NCBI GenBank assembly: GCA_035548495.1
Contig: DASZSV010000003.1
Span: 1 to 64,000, forward strand
Reading direction: 5' to 3'
Source of the DNA: CAILZL01 sp035548495
Lineage (GTDB): Bacteria; Pseudomonadota; Gammaproteobacteria; Steroidobacterales; Steroidobacteraceae
DNA length: 64,000 nt
Part shown: one piece after another, positions 35,947-43,817 of the stretch
Position numbering within the stretch: position 1 is the first letter of the stretch
How the letters are laid out: the number at the start of each line of letters is the position of its first letter
The notes under the pieces: generated by a model
What the model saw: only the letters and a program-made list of their open reading frames with translations
Told to the model about the DNA's origin: nothing
The model's database searches: none
Program-made: the position numbers and the translations under genes

Positions 35947-36173
35947 AAGTTTTCACCAAATAATATAAAAATAAACCTATTAATTATTTATATTTGTAAT
36001 TATTACTAGAACCAGAATCTGTGAGAATCGACAATATTTCCAAAAGAATCAACAAAATAACTTCAATGCTAACTAGCTTATTATCTCTTCAAACACAGTA
36101 CAAATAATTGTGGTAATCATGTGGATAAATCTTACCGCTAAGTTTTCAACAAGATATCCAAAAGCTATCACCA
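35947..36173. other. dnaA-dnaN spacer: candidate oriC / DNA unwinding element
   Basis: This 227-base gene-free stretch is strikingly A+T-rich; bases 35947-36000 are nearly 90% A+T by eye. It has one perfect DnaA box TGTGGATAA (36120-36128), and near matches TGTGGTAAT (36110-36118) and ATATCCAAA (36153-36161). Some Xanthomonadaceae place oriC between dnaA and dnaN, which supports this reading. The number of boxes is low, so it may instead only hold the dnaN promoter. Confidence 0.5.
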
Positions 36174-37544
36174 TCAAGCAGTTAATGTCCTGATCAGATT
36201 CTGATACTCCTCCCTGCATCGGCCTTCAGACTCACGCAAGGATTTGATTACCCGGCACGCATGGAGAACAGTTGTATGATCACGTCCGCCGAATGCATCG
36301 CCGATTTCCGGCAGGCTATGGCTGGTAAGCTCTTTGGCCAAAGACATCGCCATCTGACGAGGTCTAGCGATTGAACGGCTGCGTCGCTTTGACAGCAGAT
36401 CGCCAACTCTGATTTTGTAGTATTCAGCGACAGTCTTTTGAATGTTTTCGATGGTAACGAGGCGGTCTTGCAGCGCCAACAAATCTCGTAAAGTCTCCTT
36501 TGCGAAATCCAAGTCGATTGATTTGCCGGTGAATTGTGAATTGGCAATAACGCGACGCAGCGCGCCTTCAAGTTCACGAACGTTGGACCGAATTCGCTTT
36601 GCCATGAAAAATGCCACATCATCCGGCAGATTCACGTTAGCAAGTGCTGCCTTGTTCATCAAAATTGCCACACTGGTTTCGAGCTCCGGCGGCTCCACGG
36701 CAACTGTGAGCCCCCACCCAAATCTGGACTTCAACCGCTCCTCCAATCCATCAACTTCCTTTGGATAGCGATCACAAGTCAAGATGATCTGCTGCTGTGC
36801 TTCGAAGAGGGCGTTGAATGTATGAAAGAATTCTTCCTGTGAGCGGTCTTTTCCGGCAAAGAACTGAATGTCATCAATCAGGAGTGCGTCAAGTGAGCGA
36901 TAAGCGGCCTTGAACTCGTTAATGCTGTTATGTTGCAGCGCTTTGACCATGTCGCCGACAAATCGCTCTGAATGCACGTAAGCAATTCTCGCGTGCGGAT
37001 TTTTCCCCCTAATGGTGTTGCCAACGGCATGCATCAGGTGGGTCTTACCGAGGCCAACGCCCCCATACACAAAAAGTGGGTTGTAGGCACGGCCAGGATT
37101 TTCAGCAACCTGTTGGGCAGCGGCTCGAGCCAATTGATTACTCTTTCCTTCAACAAAGTTTTCGAATGTAAATTCTGGGTTCAGTTTGCCTCCCAAGTTT
37201 GCGAACATGCCCTTGGTGTTTTGAACAGCACTGAACGCTGGTGATGAAGGCGGGGTTGATCCCTTATTTTCAACTAATGCCGGTCGCGACCCGACTTCAA
37301 TATGCACTGCAGCAGGTGTATTGCCGCTGCTTTCGCTAGCAGTGCCAAGCGTAGACACCATTTCTCTTAACCGCGGCAAAACATTGTCAGTGACCCATTC
37401 CAGCACGAACCGATTGGGCGCAAACAGGCGCAACACCTCGCCGTCACAAACTGCTTGCAGCGGCCGCACCCATGTATTGAATTGCTGTTCGGGCAATTCA
37501 GCTTCAAGCATCAATAAACAACGGTTCCACAAGGAGGCTTGCAA
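36174..37544 (-). CDS. dnaA: Chromosomal replication initiator DnaA
   Basis: 456 residues from TTG 37544, read as Met (MQASLWNRCLLMLEAELPEQ...), which aligns with the usual SLWQQCL start of DnaA and has AAGAAGGGG seven bases upstream. The longer frame from GTG 37622 would begin inside a DnaA box and cross the promoter, so it is rejected. Domain I is followed by a linker, the AAA+ domain III (GGVGLGKTHLMHAV, LLIDDIQFFAGKD) and domain IV with the DNA-binding signature GGRDHTTVLHACR. It melts oriC and recruits DnaB. A DnaA box overlaps its own promoter, suggesting autorepression. Confidence 0.97.
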   Translation of the reverse strand: MQASLWNRCLLMLEAELPEQQFNTWVRPLQAVCDGEVLRLFAPNRFVLEWVTDNVLPRLREMVSTLGTASESSGNTPAAVHIEVGSRPALVENKGSTPPSSPAFSAVQNTKGMFANLGGKLNPEFTFENFVEGKSNQLARAAAQQVAENPGRAYNPLFVYGGVGLGKTHLMHAVGNTIRGKNPHARIAYVHSERFVGDMVKALQHNSINEFKAAYRSLDALLIDDIQFFAGKDRSQEEFFHTFNALFEAQQQIILTCDRYPKEVDGLEERLKSRFGWGLTVAVEPPELETSVAILMNKAALANVNLPDDVAFFMAKRIRSNVRELEGALRRVIANSQFTGKSIDLDFAKETLRDLLALQDRLVTIENIQKTVAEYYKIRVGDLLSKRRSRSIARPRQMAMSLAKELTSHSLPEIGDAFGGRDHTTVLHACRVIKSLRESEGRCREEYQNLIRTLTA

Positions 37545-37593
37545 ATTCCGGCCCCTTCTTAAAGATTCAGCTGGGATGATATTCGAATGTTGA

Positions 37594-37623
37594 AGTATAC
37601 CGGGTGGTGAACAGTTATCCACA
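37594..37623 (-). promoter_or_regulatory. dnaA promoter overlapped by a DnaA box
   Basis: On the minus strand, the -10 TATACT (37599-37594) lies about 50 bases before the TTG start. The poor -35 region coincides with the perfect DnaA box TTATCCACA (plus-strand 37615-37623). This arrangement fits DnaA-dependent control of its own gene. Confidence 0.6.
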
Positions 37624-37688
37624 GCCGCAAGGTCTTTCTTGAACTTTCATTTCTCTGGAGCCGCTTCCAAGCCATGCCGGACAAAGAC

Positions 37689-37717
37689 TTGACACCCCGT
37701 AGAGCGGTGCGTACCCT
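37689..37717 (+). promoter_or_regulatory. rpmH promoter
   Basis: TTGACA (37689-37694), a perfect -35, and TACCCT (37712-37717) are separated by 17 bases and lie about 60 bases before rpmH. The -10 keeps the important T, A and final T. Confidence 0.6.
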
Positions 37718-37777
37718 TGCCGCCCCTAATCAAGCGGGATCTGGCGACTCAGCGAGGTCCATGTTCAGGAAAAGCTC

Positions 37778-37912
37778 ATGAAGCGTACATATCAACCCAG
37801 TAATTTGCATCGAAAACGAGTACATGGTTTTCGTGCCCGCATGTCCACCAAGGGTGGCCGTCTGGTTCTCGCCCGACGCAGGGCAAAAGGTCGCAAACGG
37901 CTGTGCGTGTAA
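37778..37912 (+). CDS. rpmH: 50S ribosomal protein L34
   Basis: 44 residues (MKRTYQPSNLHRKRVHGFRA, then RMSTKGGRLVLARRRAKGRK), the normal length and almost the consensus sequence; it ends RLCV where many have RLSA. Very basic, part of the large subunit near the 23S rRNA core. AGGA precedes ATG 37778 by about eight bases. First gene of the rpmH-rnpA-yidD-yidC-mnmE series, divergent from dnaA. Confidence 0.97.
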   Translation: MKRTYQPSNLHRKRVHGFRARMSTKGGRLVLARRRAKGRKRLCV

Positions 37913-37978
37913 CAGCCATTGCTCCCGACAGATCACACTGATTCCGCTTCCATTCACTGCTTGGATTGTTCTGACCGT

Positions 37979-37995
37979 AACCCGTCTTCCGGGTT
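37979..37995 (+). terminator. Small hairpin between rpmH and rnpA
   Basis: AACCCG-TCTTC-CGGGTT followed by CTAATTT, 19 bases before the rnpA start. It may act as an attenuator that reduces read-through from the highly expressed rpmH into rnpA, or as a processing site. Confidence 0.35.
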
Positions 37996-38014
37996 CTAAT
38001 TTGGAAATGGCGCT

Positions 38015-38368
38015 GTGCCGATTTTTTCCAAGGCGCAACGGCTTTTAGATAAAACCCAATTCGACGCGGTTTACCAGCGGGGCCGCAAGTCGGGAGACGA
38101 CTTTTTTCTGGTCATCACCAAAAACAGCGATAAAGACAGCCCGCGTCTCGGTCTTTCGGTTTCGGCACGCAGCGTTGGAAATGCAGTGAACCGCAACCGA
38201 ATAAAACGTATCATCCGTAGTTCATTTCAACAGCACTGCGATCAGCTACCCGCAATCGACATCGTCGTAAACACCAGAAACGCAGCACGAGAAGCAACCA
38301 ATGACGAACTTCGCAAGAGCTTGGCGCAACACTGGGCAAGAGTGGTGAAACAATGCAGCGTTCGCTGA
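38015..38368 (+). CDS. rnpA: Ribonuclease P protein component
   Basis: 117 residues from GTG 38015; an in-frame TAA 18 bases upstream leaves no other start. The hallmark motif is present as VGNAVNRNRIKRIIRSSF (RNR/RxxxRxxR), with FSKAQRLLDKTQFDAVYQRG at the N-terminus and GLSVSARSVG in the middle. It helps the M1 RNA bind pre-tRNA and cleave 5' leaders. It overlaps yidD by 16 bases. Confidence 0.95.
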   Translation: MPIFSKAQRLLDKTQFDAVYQRGRKSGDDFFLVITKNSDKDSPRLGLSVSARSVGNAVNRNRIKRIIRSSFQQHCDQLPAIDIVVNTRNAAREATNDELRKSLAQHWARVVKQCSVR

Positions 38369-38604
38369 TATTCCTGATTGATGCTTACCGGTACTTACTA
38401 AGCCCTTGGCTTGGTACCAATTGCCGCTTTTATCCGAGCTGTTCGTGCTATGCACGTGAAGCATTGCAGGTTCACGGCCTATTCAATGGTTTGATACTCA
38501 CGTTAAAACGTATCGGCCGCTGTCATCCCTGGCATCGTGGTGGCTACGATCCTGTACCCTGCACCACCGATCACAGCGCCACGGTTTCTTCGTCGCAGAC
38601 TTGA
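38353..38604 (+). CDS. yidD: Membrane protein insertion efficiency factor YidD
   Basis: 83 residues. The family motif is clear: YRYLLSPWLGTNCRFYPSCS (cysteines at C-R-F-x-P-S-C-S-x-Y) and GLILTLKRIGRCHPWHRGG, ending in the GYDPVP segment. A small amphipathic membrane-associated protein that supports YidC-dependent insertion. It starts within the rnpA 3' end and yidC follows after 15 bases, the standard arrangement. Confidence 0.96.
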   Translation: MQRSLIFLIDAYRYLLSPWLGTNCRFYPSCSCYAREALQVHGLFNGLILTLKRIGRCHPWHRGGYDPVPCTTDHSATVSSSQT

Positions 38605-38619
38605 GAGTTTCAAAATTCG

Positions 38620-40296
38620 ATGGATAACAAACGCATCATCTTCTGGGGCACCTTGGGTGTATTGCTGTGGTTCAATGTAATGACATGGCGACATGACTAT
38701 CCGGAAACGGTCGTGGCGCCATCGGCCACAAATTCATCCGCGTTGACCAGCGCGGTGCCAACGCCCCCATCAGCTTCATCGGCATCAAGCAATGATGCAC
38801 AACATCCAGCAGTCGCAACCAACAGTGCTGATGCCGTCAAACAGGTGCCTGAGGGAAGCAAAATTCACATCACCACTGATGTGTTGGACATCGATATCAA
38901 TACACGTGGTGGAGATATCGAACGCGCTGATTTGTTGAAGTACGCATTGAGCAGAGAGCAACCCAATACACTGGTACGATTACTTGATGATCATCCGGAA
39001 AGTAAGTTCATCGTATATTCCGGCCTTTCCAGTCCAGATCCTGCAACGGCGCCAACTCATGAAACTGAGTTTTCCAGCGATGCCAGCAGCTACAAATTAC
39101 AGGACGGAAAAGATGAACTGTCAGTTGATCTCAAATGGACCGATGGACATGGCGTAAACATCACCAAATCATTCGTGTTCCATCGCGGCAGCTATGCCGT
39201 TGATGTTCGTTACTCCGTTGAGAACACCAGCAAGGTTGAATGGCGTGCAGCGTCGTATGTTCAACTCTACCGCCACGATTTGCCCGTAAAGCGTTCCATG
39301 TTCAATGCCGAAACCTATTCCTATCGCGGGCCCATGGTATTCGATGGCAGCAAGGCAATTAAGCTCGCACCCAATTCCGACGAAGCCAAGAATTTTGACT
39401 CAACCATCACCGGCGGATGGATTGCTGCGCTTCAACATCATTTTGTTGTAGCCGCGATTCCCGATACTCACGAATCCGCTGAATACACTCTCAAGAGAGA
39501 CACTGACAACGATTTTGCGTTGACATACCGCGGACCGGTTGTCTCTGTTGATCCCGACAAGACCAAGGTGATTTCCGAAAAGTTGTTTATTGGACCGAAA
39601 CTTCAGAAACAGCTTGTTGCCACCGGGCCAAAACTCGAACTGACTGTCGACTATGGACGGTTGACGTTGATCGCTGAACCTCTGTTTGACGTATTGAAAT
39701 TTGTCCACAAAGGAATTGGCAACTGGGGTGTTGATATCATCATTGTCACTCTGCTCATCAAGGCAGCCTTTTACTGGTTGACGGCATCCAGTGGTCGTTC
39801 CATGGCCAAGATGCGAACGCTTGCGCCCAAGCTCAAAGCCTTGCAAGAGCGTTACAAGGACGATCGTGAACAGCTGGGACGTGCAACAATGGAGCTGTAT
39901 CGCAAGGAGAAAGTCAATCCGATTGCCGGCTGCTTGCCGATGCTGATTCAAATGCCGTTTCTGATGGGCTTTTACTGGGTGCTGATCGAAAGTGCAGAAA
40001 TGCATCAGGCACCCTTTGTCGGCTGGATCACCGACCTGTCCGCTCGTGATCCCTATTTCATTCTGCCAATCATCATGGGCATTGCGAACTTCATCCAGTT
40101 CAAGGTCAATCCACCGCAAGCAGATCCGACGCAGGCGAAAATCATGGCCTTCATGCCCATTGTGATGACAGTCATGATGGCATGGTTCCCGGCTGGATTG
40201 CTGTTGTACTGGATTACCAACACACTGGTTTCAGTATTGCAACAGTGGCGTATCAATCAACTGGTTGCTGCGGATGCGCAGCGTGGCAGAGGCTGA
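38620..40296 (+). CDS. yidC: Membrane protein insertase YidC
   Basis: 558 residues. N-terminal helix (RIIFWGTLGVLLWFNVMTW), then a large periplasmic domain (about 60-340: DVLDIDINTRGGDIERADLL; quoted in part) and the conserved C-terminal insertase with five helices: GNWGVDIIIVTLLIKAAFYW, KMRTLAPKLKALQERYKDD, NPIAGCLPMLIQMPFLMGFY, and SVLQQWRINQ at the end. It inserts and folds inner-membrane proteins alone or with SecYEG. Confidence 0.97.
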   Translation: MDNKRIIFWGTLGVLLWFNVMTWRHDYPETVVAPSATNSSALTSAVPTPPSASSASSNDAQHPAVATNSADAVKQVPEGSKIHITTDVLDIDINTRGGDIERADLLKYALSREQPNTLVRLLDDHPESKFIVYSGLSSPDPATAPTHETEFSSDASSYKLQDGKDELSVDLKWTDGHGVNITKSFVFHRGSYAVDVRYSVENTSKVEWRAASYVQLYRHDLPVKRSMFNAETYSYRGPMVFDGSKAIKLAPNSDEAKNFDSTITGGWIAALQHHFVVAAIPDTHESAEYTLKRDTDNDFALTYRGPVVSVDPDKTKVISEKLFIGPKLQKQLVATGPKLELTVDYGRLTLIAEPLFDVLKFVHKGIGNWGVDIIIVTLLIKAAFYWLTASSGRSMAKMRTLAPKLKALQERYKDDREQLGRATMELYRKEKVNPIAGCLPMLIQMPFLMGFYWVLIESAEMHQAPFVGWITDLSARDPYFILPIIMGIANFIQFKVNPPQADPTQAKIMAFMPIVMTVMMAWFPAGLLLYWITNTLVSVLQQWRINQLVAADAQRGRG

Positions 40297-40321
40297 CGCT
40301 TCGTCGACGAGTCAATTAGCG

Positions 40322-41683
40322 ATGGCGAACAGTGAGCATGACACCATCGTCGCTGTCGCAACGCCTCCGGGACGAGGTGGTGTGGGTGTAGTGCGCTTGT
40401 CCGGCAAGCACGTGTCTGGAATTGCCAGCGCCTTGCTCGGCAGCAAGCCTGAAGCACGCCGGATTTCATTTCACCATTTCAGAGATGCCGATGGGACACT
40501 GATCGATTCCGGTCTGGCGATATTCTTTGCAGCGCCCGCATCGTTTACAGGTGAGGATGTACTGGAACTGCAATGTCATGGTAGCCCGGTTGTGCTCGAT
40601 GCACTGATTGCACGCATATTGCAATTGGGTGCGCGCCTTGCAGAACCCGGTGAGTTCAGCCGCCGCGCTTTTTTGAATGACAAGATGGATCTGGTGCAGG
40701 CAGAAGCCATTGCTGATCTGATCAATGCTGATTCCATCCAGTCTGCGCGTGCAGCATTGCGTTCCATGCAAGGTGAATTCTCTACAAGTCTGCATGAATT
40801 GACGGAATTGTTGATCACTGCGCGCATGCATGTTGAAGCGGCGATCGATTTTCCAGAGGAAGAACTTGACTTGATGCAGGATAAAGTCCTGTTGCAACGT
40901 CTGGAAAAAGCAATCGCTTTCTGCGCGACCATCCAGCGGCAGGCCAACGCGGGTAGTGTGCTGCGCGAAGGCTTGCACGTAGTGATTGCCGGTCAACCGA
41001 ATGCCGGCAAATCCAGTTTGCTGAATTGCCTTGCAGGCTACGAAGTCGCCATCGTTACCGACATACCCGGCACTACACGTGATGTGTTGCGCGAAAGAAT
41101 TCTCATCGATGGGATGCCCGTGCATGTGATTGATACGGCCGGACTGCGCGATGCAACGGATCGCGTGGAAGCAGAAGGCATTAAGCGAACCCGGTCCGAA
41201 CTCGGCAAAGCCGACCACATTTTGTATGTCGTTGATGCCAGCGTTTATGACGAAGCACAACTGCAGGCGGCGTTGTCAACGTTGCCTGAAGACATCGGTG
41301 TTACCGTTTTGATGAATAAGTGCGATCTGGTCAGTCAAGCCGAGAGTGCAACAACAAATGAGTCCCATCATCCGGTACGCTTGTACGTTTCGGCCGTCAC
41401 AAGACAAGGCATCAACGAATTGCGCCAGCATCTGAAGAACATCGCTGGTTTCAACAATGCGGAATCAGGCGTGTTTCTGGCACGGCGGCGTCATCTCGAT
41501 TCGCTGGAACGGACACACAATCACTTGCAGCAAGCGCTCAATAACCTGCTGATGAATCGTTCGGGAGAAATAGCTGCTGAAGAATTGCGGCTTGCGCAGA
41601 ATGATCTTGCGGAAATTACGGGCGAGTTTACTTCAGAAGATTTGCTTGGCCGTATATTCAGCTCGTTTTGCATCGGCAAGTGA
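40322..41683 (+). CDS. mnmE: tRNA uridine-5-carboxymethylaminomethyl synthesis GTPase MnmE
   Basis: 453 residues from ATG 40322 (MANSEHDTIVAVATPPGRGG), the normal length; earlier in-frame starts (40265, 40274) overlap yidC and do not fit the family. N-terminal tetrahydrofolate-binding domain, helical domain, and an inserted G domain with GQPNAGKSSLLN, DIPGTTRD, DTAGLRD and NKCD. It ends in the invariant CIGK. With MnmG it makes the cmnm5U34 tRNA modification. Here mnmG is separated from mnmE by a minus-strand FecR-type gene. Confidence 0.97.
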   Translation: MANSEHDTIVAVATPPGRGGVGVVRLSGKHVSGIASALLGSKPEARRISFHHFRDADGTLIDSGLAIFFAAPASFTGEDVLELQCHGSPVVLDALIARILQLGARLAEPGEFSRRAFLNDKMDLVQAEAIADLINADSIQSARAALRSMQGEFSTSLHELTELLITARMHVEAAIDFPEEELDLMQDKVLLQRLEKAIAFCATIQRQANAGSVLREGLHVVIAGQPNAGKSSLLNCLAGYEVAIVTDIPGTTRDVLRERILIDGMPVHVIDTAGLRDATDRVEAEGIKRTRSELGKADHILYVVDASVYDEAQLQAALSTLPEDIGVTVLMNKCDLVSQAESATTNESHHPVRLYVSAVTRQGINELRQHLKNIAGFNNAESGVFLARRRHLDSLERTHNHLQQALNNLLMNRSGEIAAEELRLAQNDLAEITGEFTSEDLLGRIFSSFCIGK

Positions 41684-41716
41684 TTCCAACTGACAGTATC
41701 GTGCTGCATGAGCTTT

Positions 41717-41732
41717 GAGCCATCCATGGCTC
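41717..41732. terminator. Short palindrome after mnmE
   Basis: GAGCCATCCATGGCTC forms a 6-bp stem with a four-base loop, 34 bases after the mnmE stop and before the convergent FecR-type gene; TTCAACC follows. Weak bidirectional 3' end candidate. Confidence 0.3.
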
Positions 41733-41776
41733 TTCAACCGTCCCGGAAGCGCATCCTTTCAACAGCTCATCTTTAC

Positions 41777-43753
41777 TCAGCGAATTTCCCTGCGTTCCTG
41801 CAATTGACGAGGATGGTCGTCTCGACCATCCGGCTGCGAATTGTTGTGCGGCGGAGCTGGGGGCGGTGGATGGCGTGGGGGTTGCACCCGTGGCGCAGGG
41901 GCTGGTGGTGGAGGATTCACGCGCGGTTGTACAGCAGGAGGCTGCGGACGTAGTTGCTGCTCTTGGTTAATCCACGGTCCCACGCGCCGGCGTTCGGGTT
42001 CCTGTTGTTGCGGTTGTACTGGCGGCGGATTCACTCGCGGCTGATTGGTGTTGGGCGGCGTGACTTGCTGCTGTTGTACAGGAGGACGGTTGCGCCACTC
42101 ACGATGTGTATTGTCGCCCGGATAATTTGGTTGATGAGGTTGGTTCTGCATTCCAGGATTACGATCACGCCAGTTGTCATGTGAGTGATCAGCGCGATGA
42201 TCATCTACTCCCTCACTGCGATTCGCCGGCGGATTAACCGGTGGTGGTGCATGGTCATTGTTGTGACCACCAGCAACGCGTCTCTGTTGAAAAGGAACAA
42301 TCAAACGCACGGGTTCGTTGGGACTGGCGTTACGTTGCTGCGGAAATTCGGGGCGTGGGACAAATGGCGCGGGTTTCCTTTGCGCAACAGCAGGGCGCTC
42401 AACAACATTGGGTGGACGCTTGACCACAGCTGCGTTGCCAAGCAGTGCCGGTTTGCCAGGACGTAGACTGGAAAGATTGTCGATGCGTTGCCATGTACCG
42501 GGATTTACCGGTTTCAGATGACGACGTACGTCACGGGCACTGGTAAAGACATCTGCAGGCACTGCGATGGCTGCACCGCGATTCACAAATTGCTCGTGAT
42601 GATGATCATCATGAAAGTCGCGATCAAATTCAGCGCGATTCAACAAACTGTTGCTCAAGTTCACTCTCGCGAGATATCCAGCACTGGCGGTGTAGTGCGG
42701 ACGATAGATTTCGTGCGGTCCCAGTGGGACCCAGCCAACAGAGCCGATGCCTGCGCTGATCGATACACCCGGTGCGCCAACCCATGCAACCAATGCAGGC
42801 GCGTACACCGCATGTTGACCTCGCGGACCCGGCACCCAGCACCAGCGACGATGAATCTGAGCCCAGCGTCCGTAATGAAAAGGCGCAAATCCCCACGGCT
42901 CATCATCCACCCAAGTCCATCCCCAGGGTGAAATCCAGTCCCAGTGGCCGAACCGATAAGGTGACCAGCCATGACCTACGCTGGTCGGAAACCACACATT
43001 TCCATAATCGGCTTCCCAGCCCCAGTATCCATAGTTGTCCAGATCTTCGTAACCGATGACATTGTCGTCAACATAGCGTGCGGCGCTTGAATCGCTCACA
43101 CGTGAATTGCGGCTTGCTGCCCAGCGATCAAAGTCGTCCATACGATCAAGATCATCGAATTGCGCATTCAGACGATCAATTCCCGCCAGGCGAAGCTGCT
43201 CGTTCTCCTGCACGGTGTAACGCTGCCGTTCACCTGCCACATCCGCACTGCCATTGCGCACTTTGACCACCGTTTCATCATCACCATTGACTTCAATGCG
43301 GTAGTTGCCGGGCTCAGGAATGCTCACTGATACATTCGGCGTGTCAATTTCAACGGTTTCTGCATCGTCCATGCCACGAACACTAAGATTGACAACACCC
43401 TGGCTGAGCTGCAACTGCATGACGCTGTCGCTCAATTCCAGAATACCCACTTGAGTATTCTCATCCAGATGCAGCGTTGCCATGCCCATTTGCAATTCTG
43501 TGCGTGCGCCACCACCCGTGACAATTTGATCATGGCTGGTCAACGGCCTGTTGATGTGCGCTTCGATCCAGTCATCGGAATCAGCAATCTGTACCGACAC
43601 GCTGCCCTCGGTGTAACTGATGCGTGCAACCCGGGACGATGGGTCCTGTTCCTGTGCGTGAGTGCCAGCCGCAAAGAGCAGCACAGCAACACCCAACATA
43701 AGCTGCATCAGCCCCTCTGATACAGAAATTACGGGCATTTGAAACAATTTCAT
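41777..43753 (-). CDS. Secreted FecR-domain / DUF6600 protein with Pro/Gln-rich tail
   Basis: 658 residues from ATG 43753 (GGGAGAA about six bases upstream). Signal peptide (LMLGVAVLLFAAGTHA), then a FecR-type domain (about 40-200: RISYTEGSVSVQIADSDDW, LTSHDQIVTGGGARTELQMG; quoted in part), then a tryptophan-rich DUF6600 segment (YGYWGWEADYGNVWFP, GHWDWISPWGWTWVDDEPWG). The last 200 residues are low-complexity, rich in Pro, Gln, Asn and Arg. No sigma or anti-sigma neighbour, so it is likely an envelope protein of unknown role rather than a FecR regulator. Inserted between mnmE and mnmG on the opposite strand. Confidence 0.88.
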   Translation of the reverse strand: MKLFQMPVISVSEGLMQLMLGVAVLLFAAGTHAQEQDPSSRVARISYTEGSVSVQIADSDDWIEAHINRPLTSHDQIVTGGGARTELQMGMATLHLDENTQVGILELSDSVMQLQLSQGVVNLSVRGMDDAETVEIDTPNVSVSIPEPGNYRIEVNGDDETVVKVRNGSADVAGERQRYTVQENEQLRLAGIDRLNAQFDDLDRMDDFDRWAASRNSRVSDSSAARYVDDNVIGYEDLDNYGYWGWEADYGNVWFPTSVGHGWSPYRFGHWDWISPWGWTWVDDEPWGFAPFHYGRWAQIHRRWCWVPGPRGQHAVYAPALVAWVGAPGVSISAGIGSVGWVPLGPHEIYRPHYTASAGYLARVNLSNSLLNRAEFDRDFHDDHHHEQFVNRGAAIAVPADVFTSARDVRRHLKPVNPGTWQRIDNLSSLRPGKPALLGNAAVVKRPPNVVERPAVAQRKPAPFVPRPEFPQQRNASPNEPVRLIVPFQQRRVAGGHNNDHAPPPVNPPANRSEGVDDHRADHSHDNWRDRNPGMQNQPHQPNYPGDNTHREWRNRPPVQQQQVTPPNTNQPRVNPPPVQPQQQEPERRRVGPWINQEQQLRPQPPAVQPRVNPPPPAPAPRVQPPRHPPPPAPPHNNSQPDGRDDHPRQLQERREIR

Positions 43754-43817
43754 GCTGATTCTCCCGGAATAAACTTTTAAACTACGCAGCCTTGAAACGC
43801 CTTGCGGGTAACAGTCC

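Noticed and set aside
40466..41260. Minus-strand frame of about 264 codons opposite mnmE
   Set aside because: Antisense shadow of a conserved GTPase; composition and lack of motifs argue against coding.
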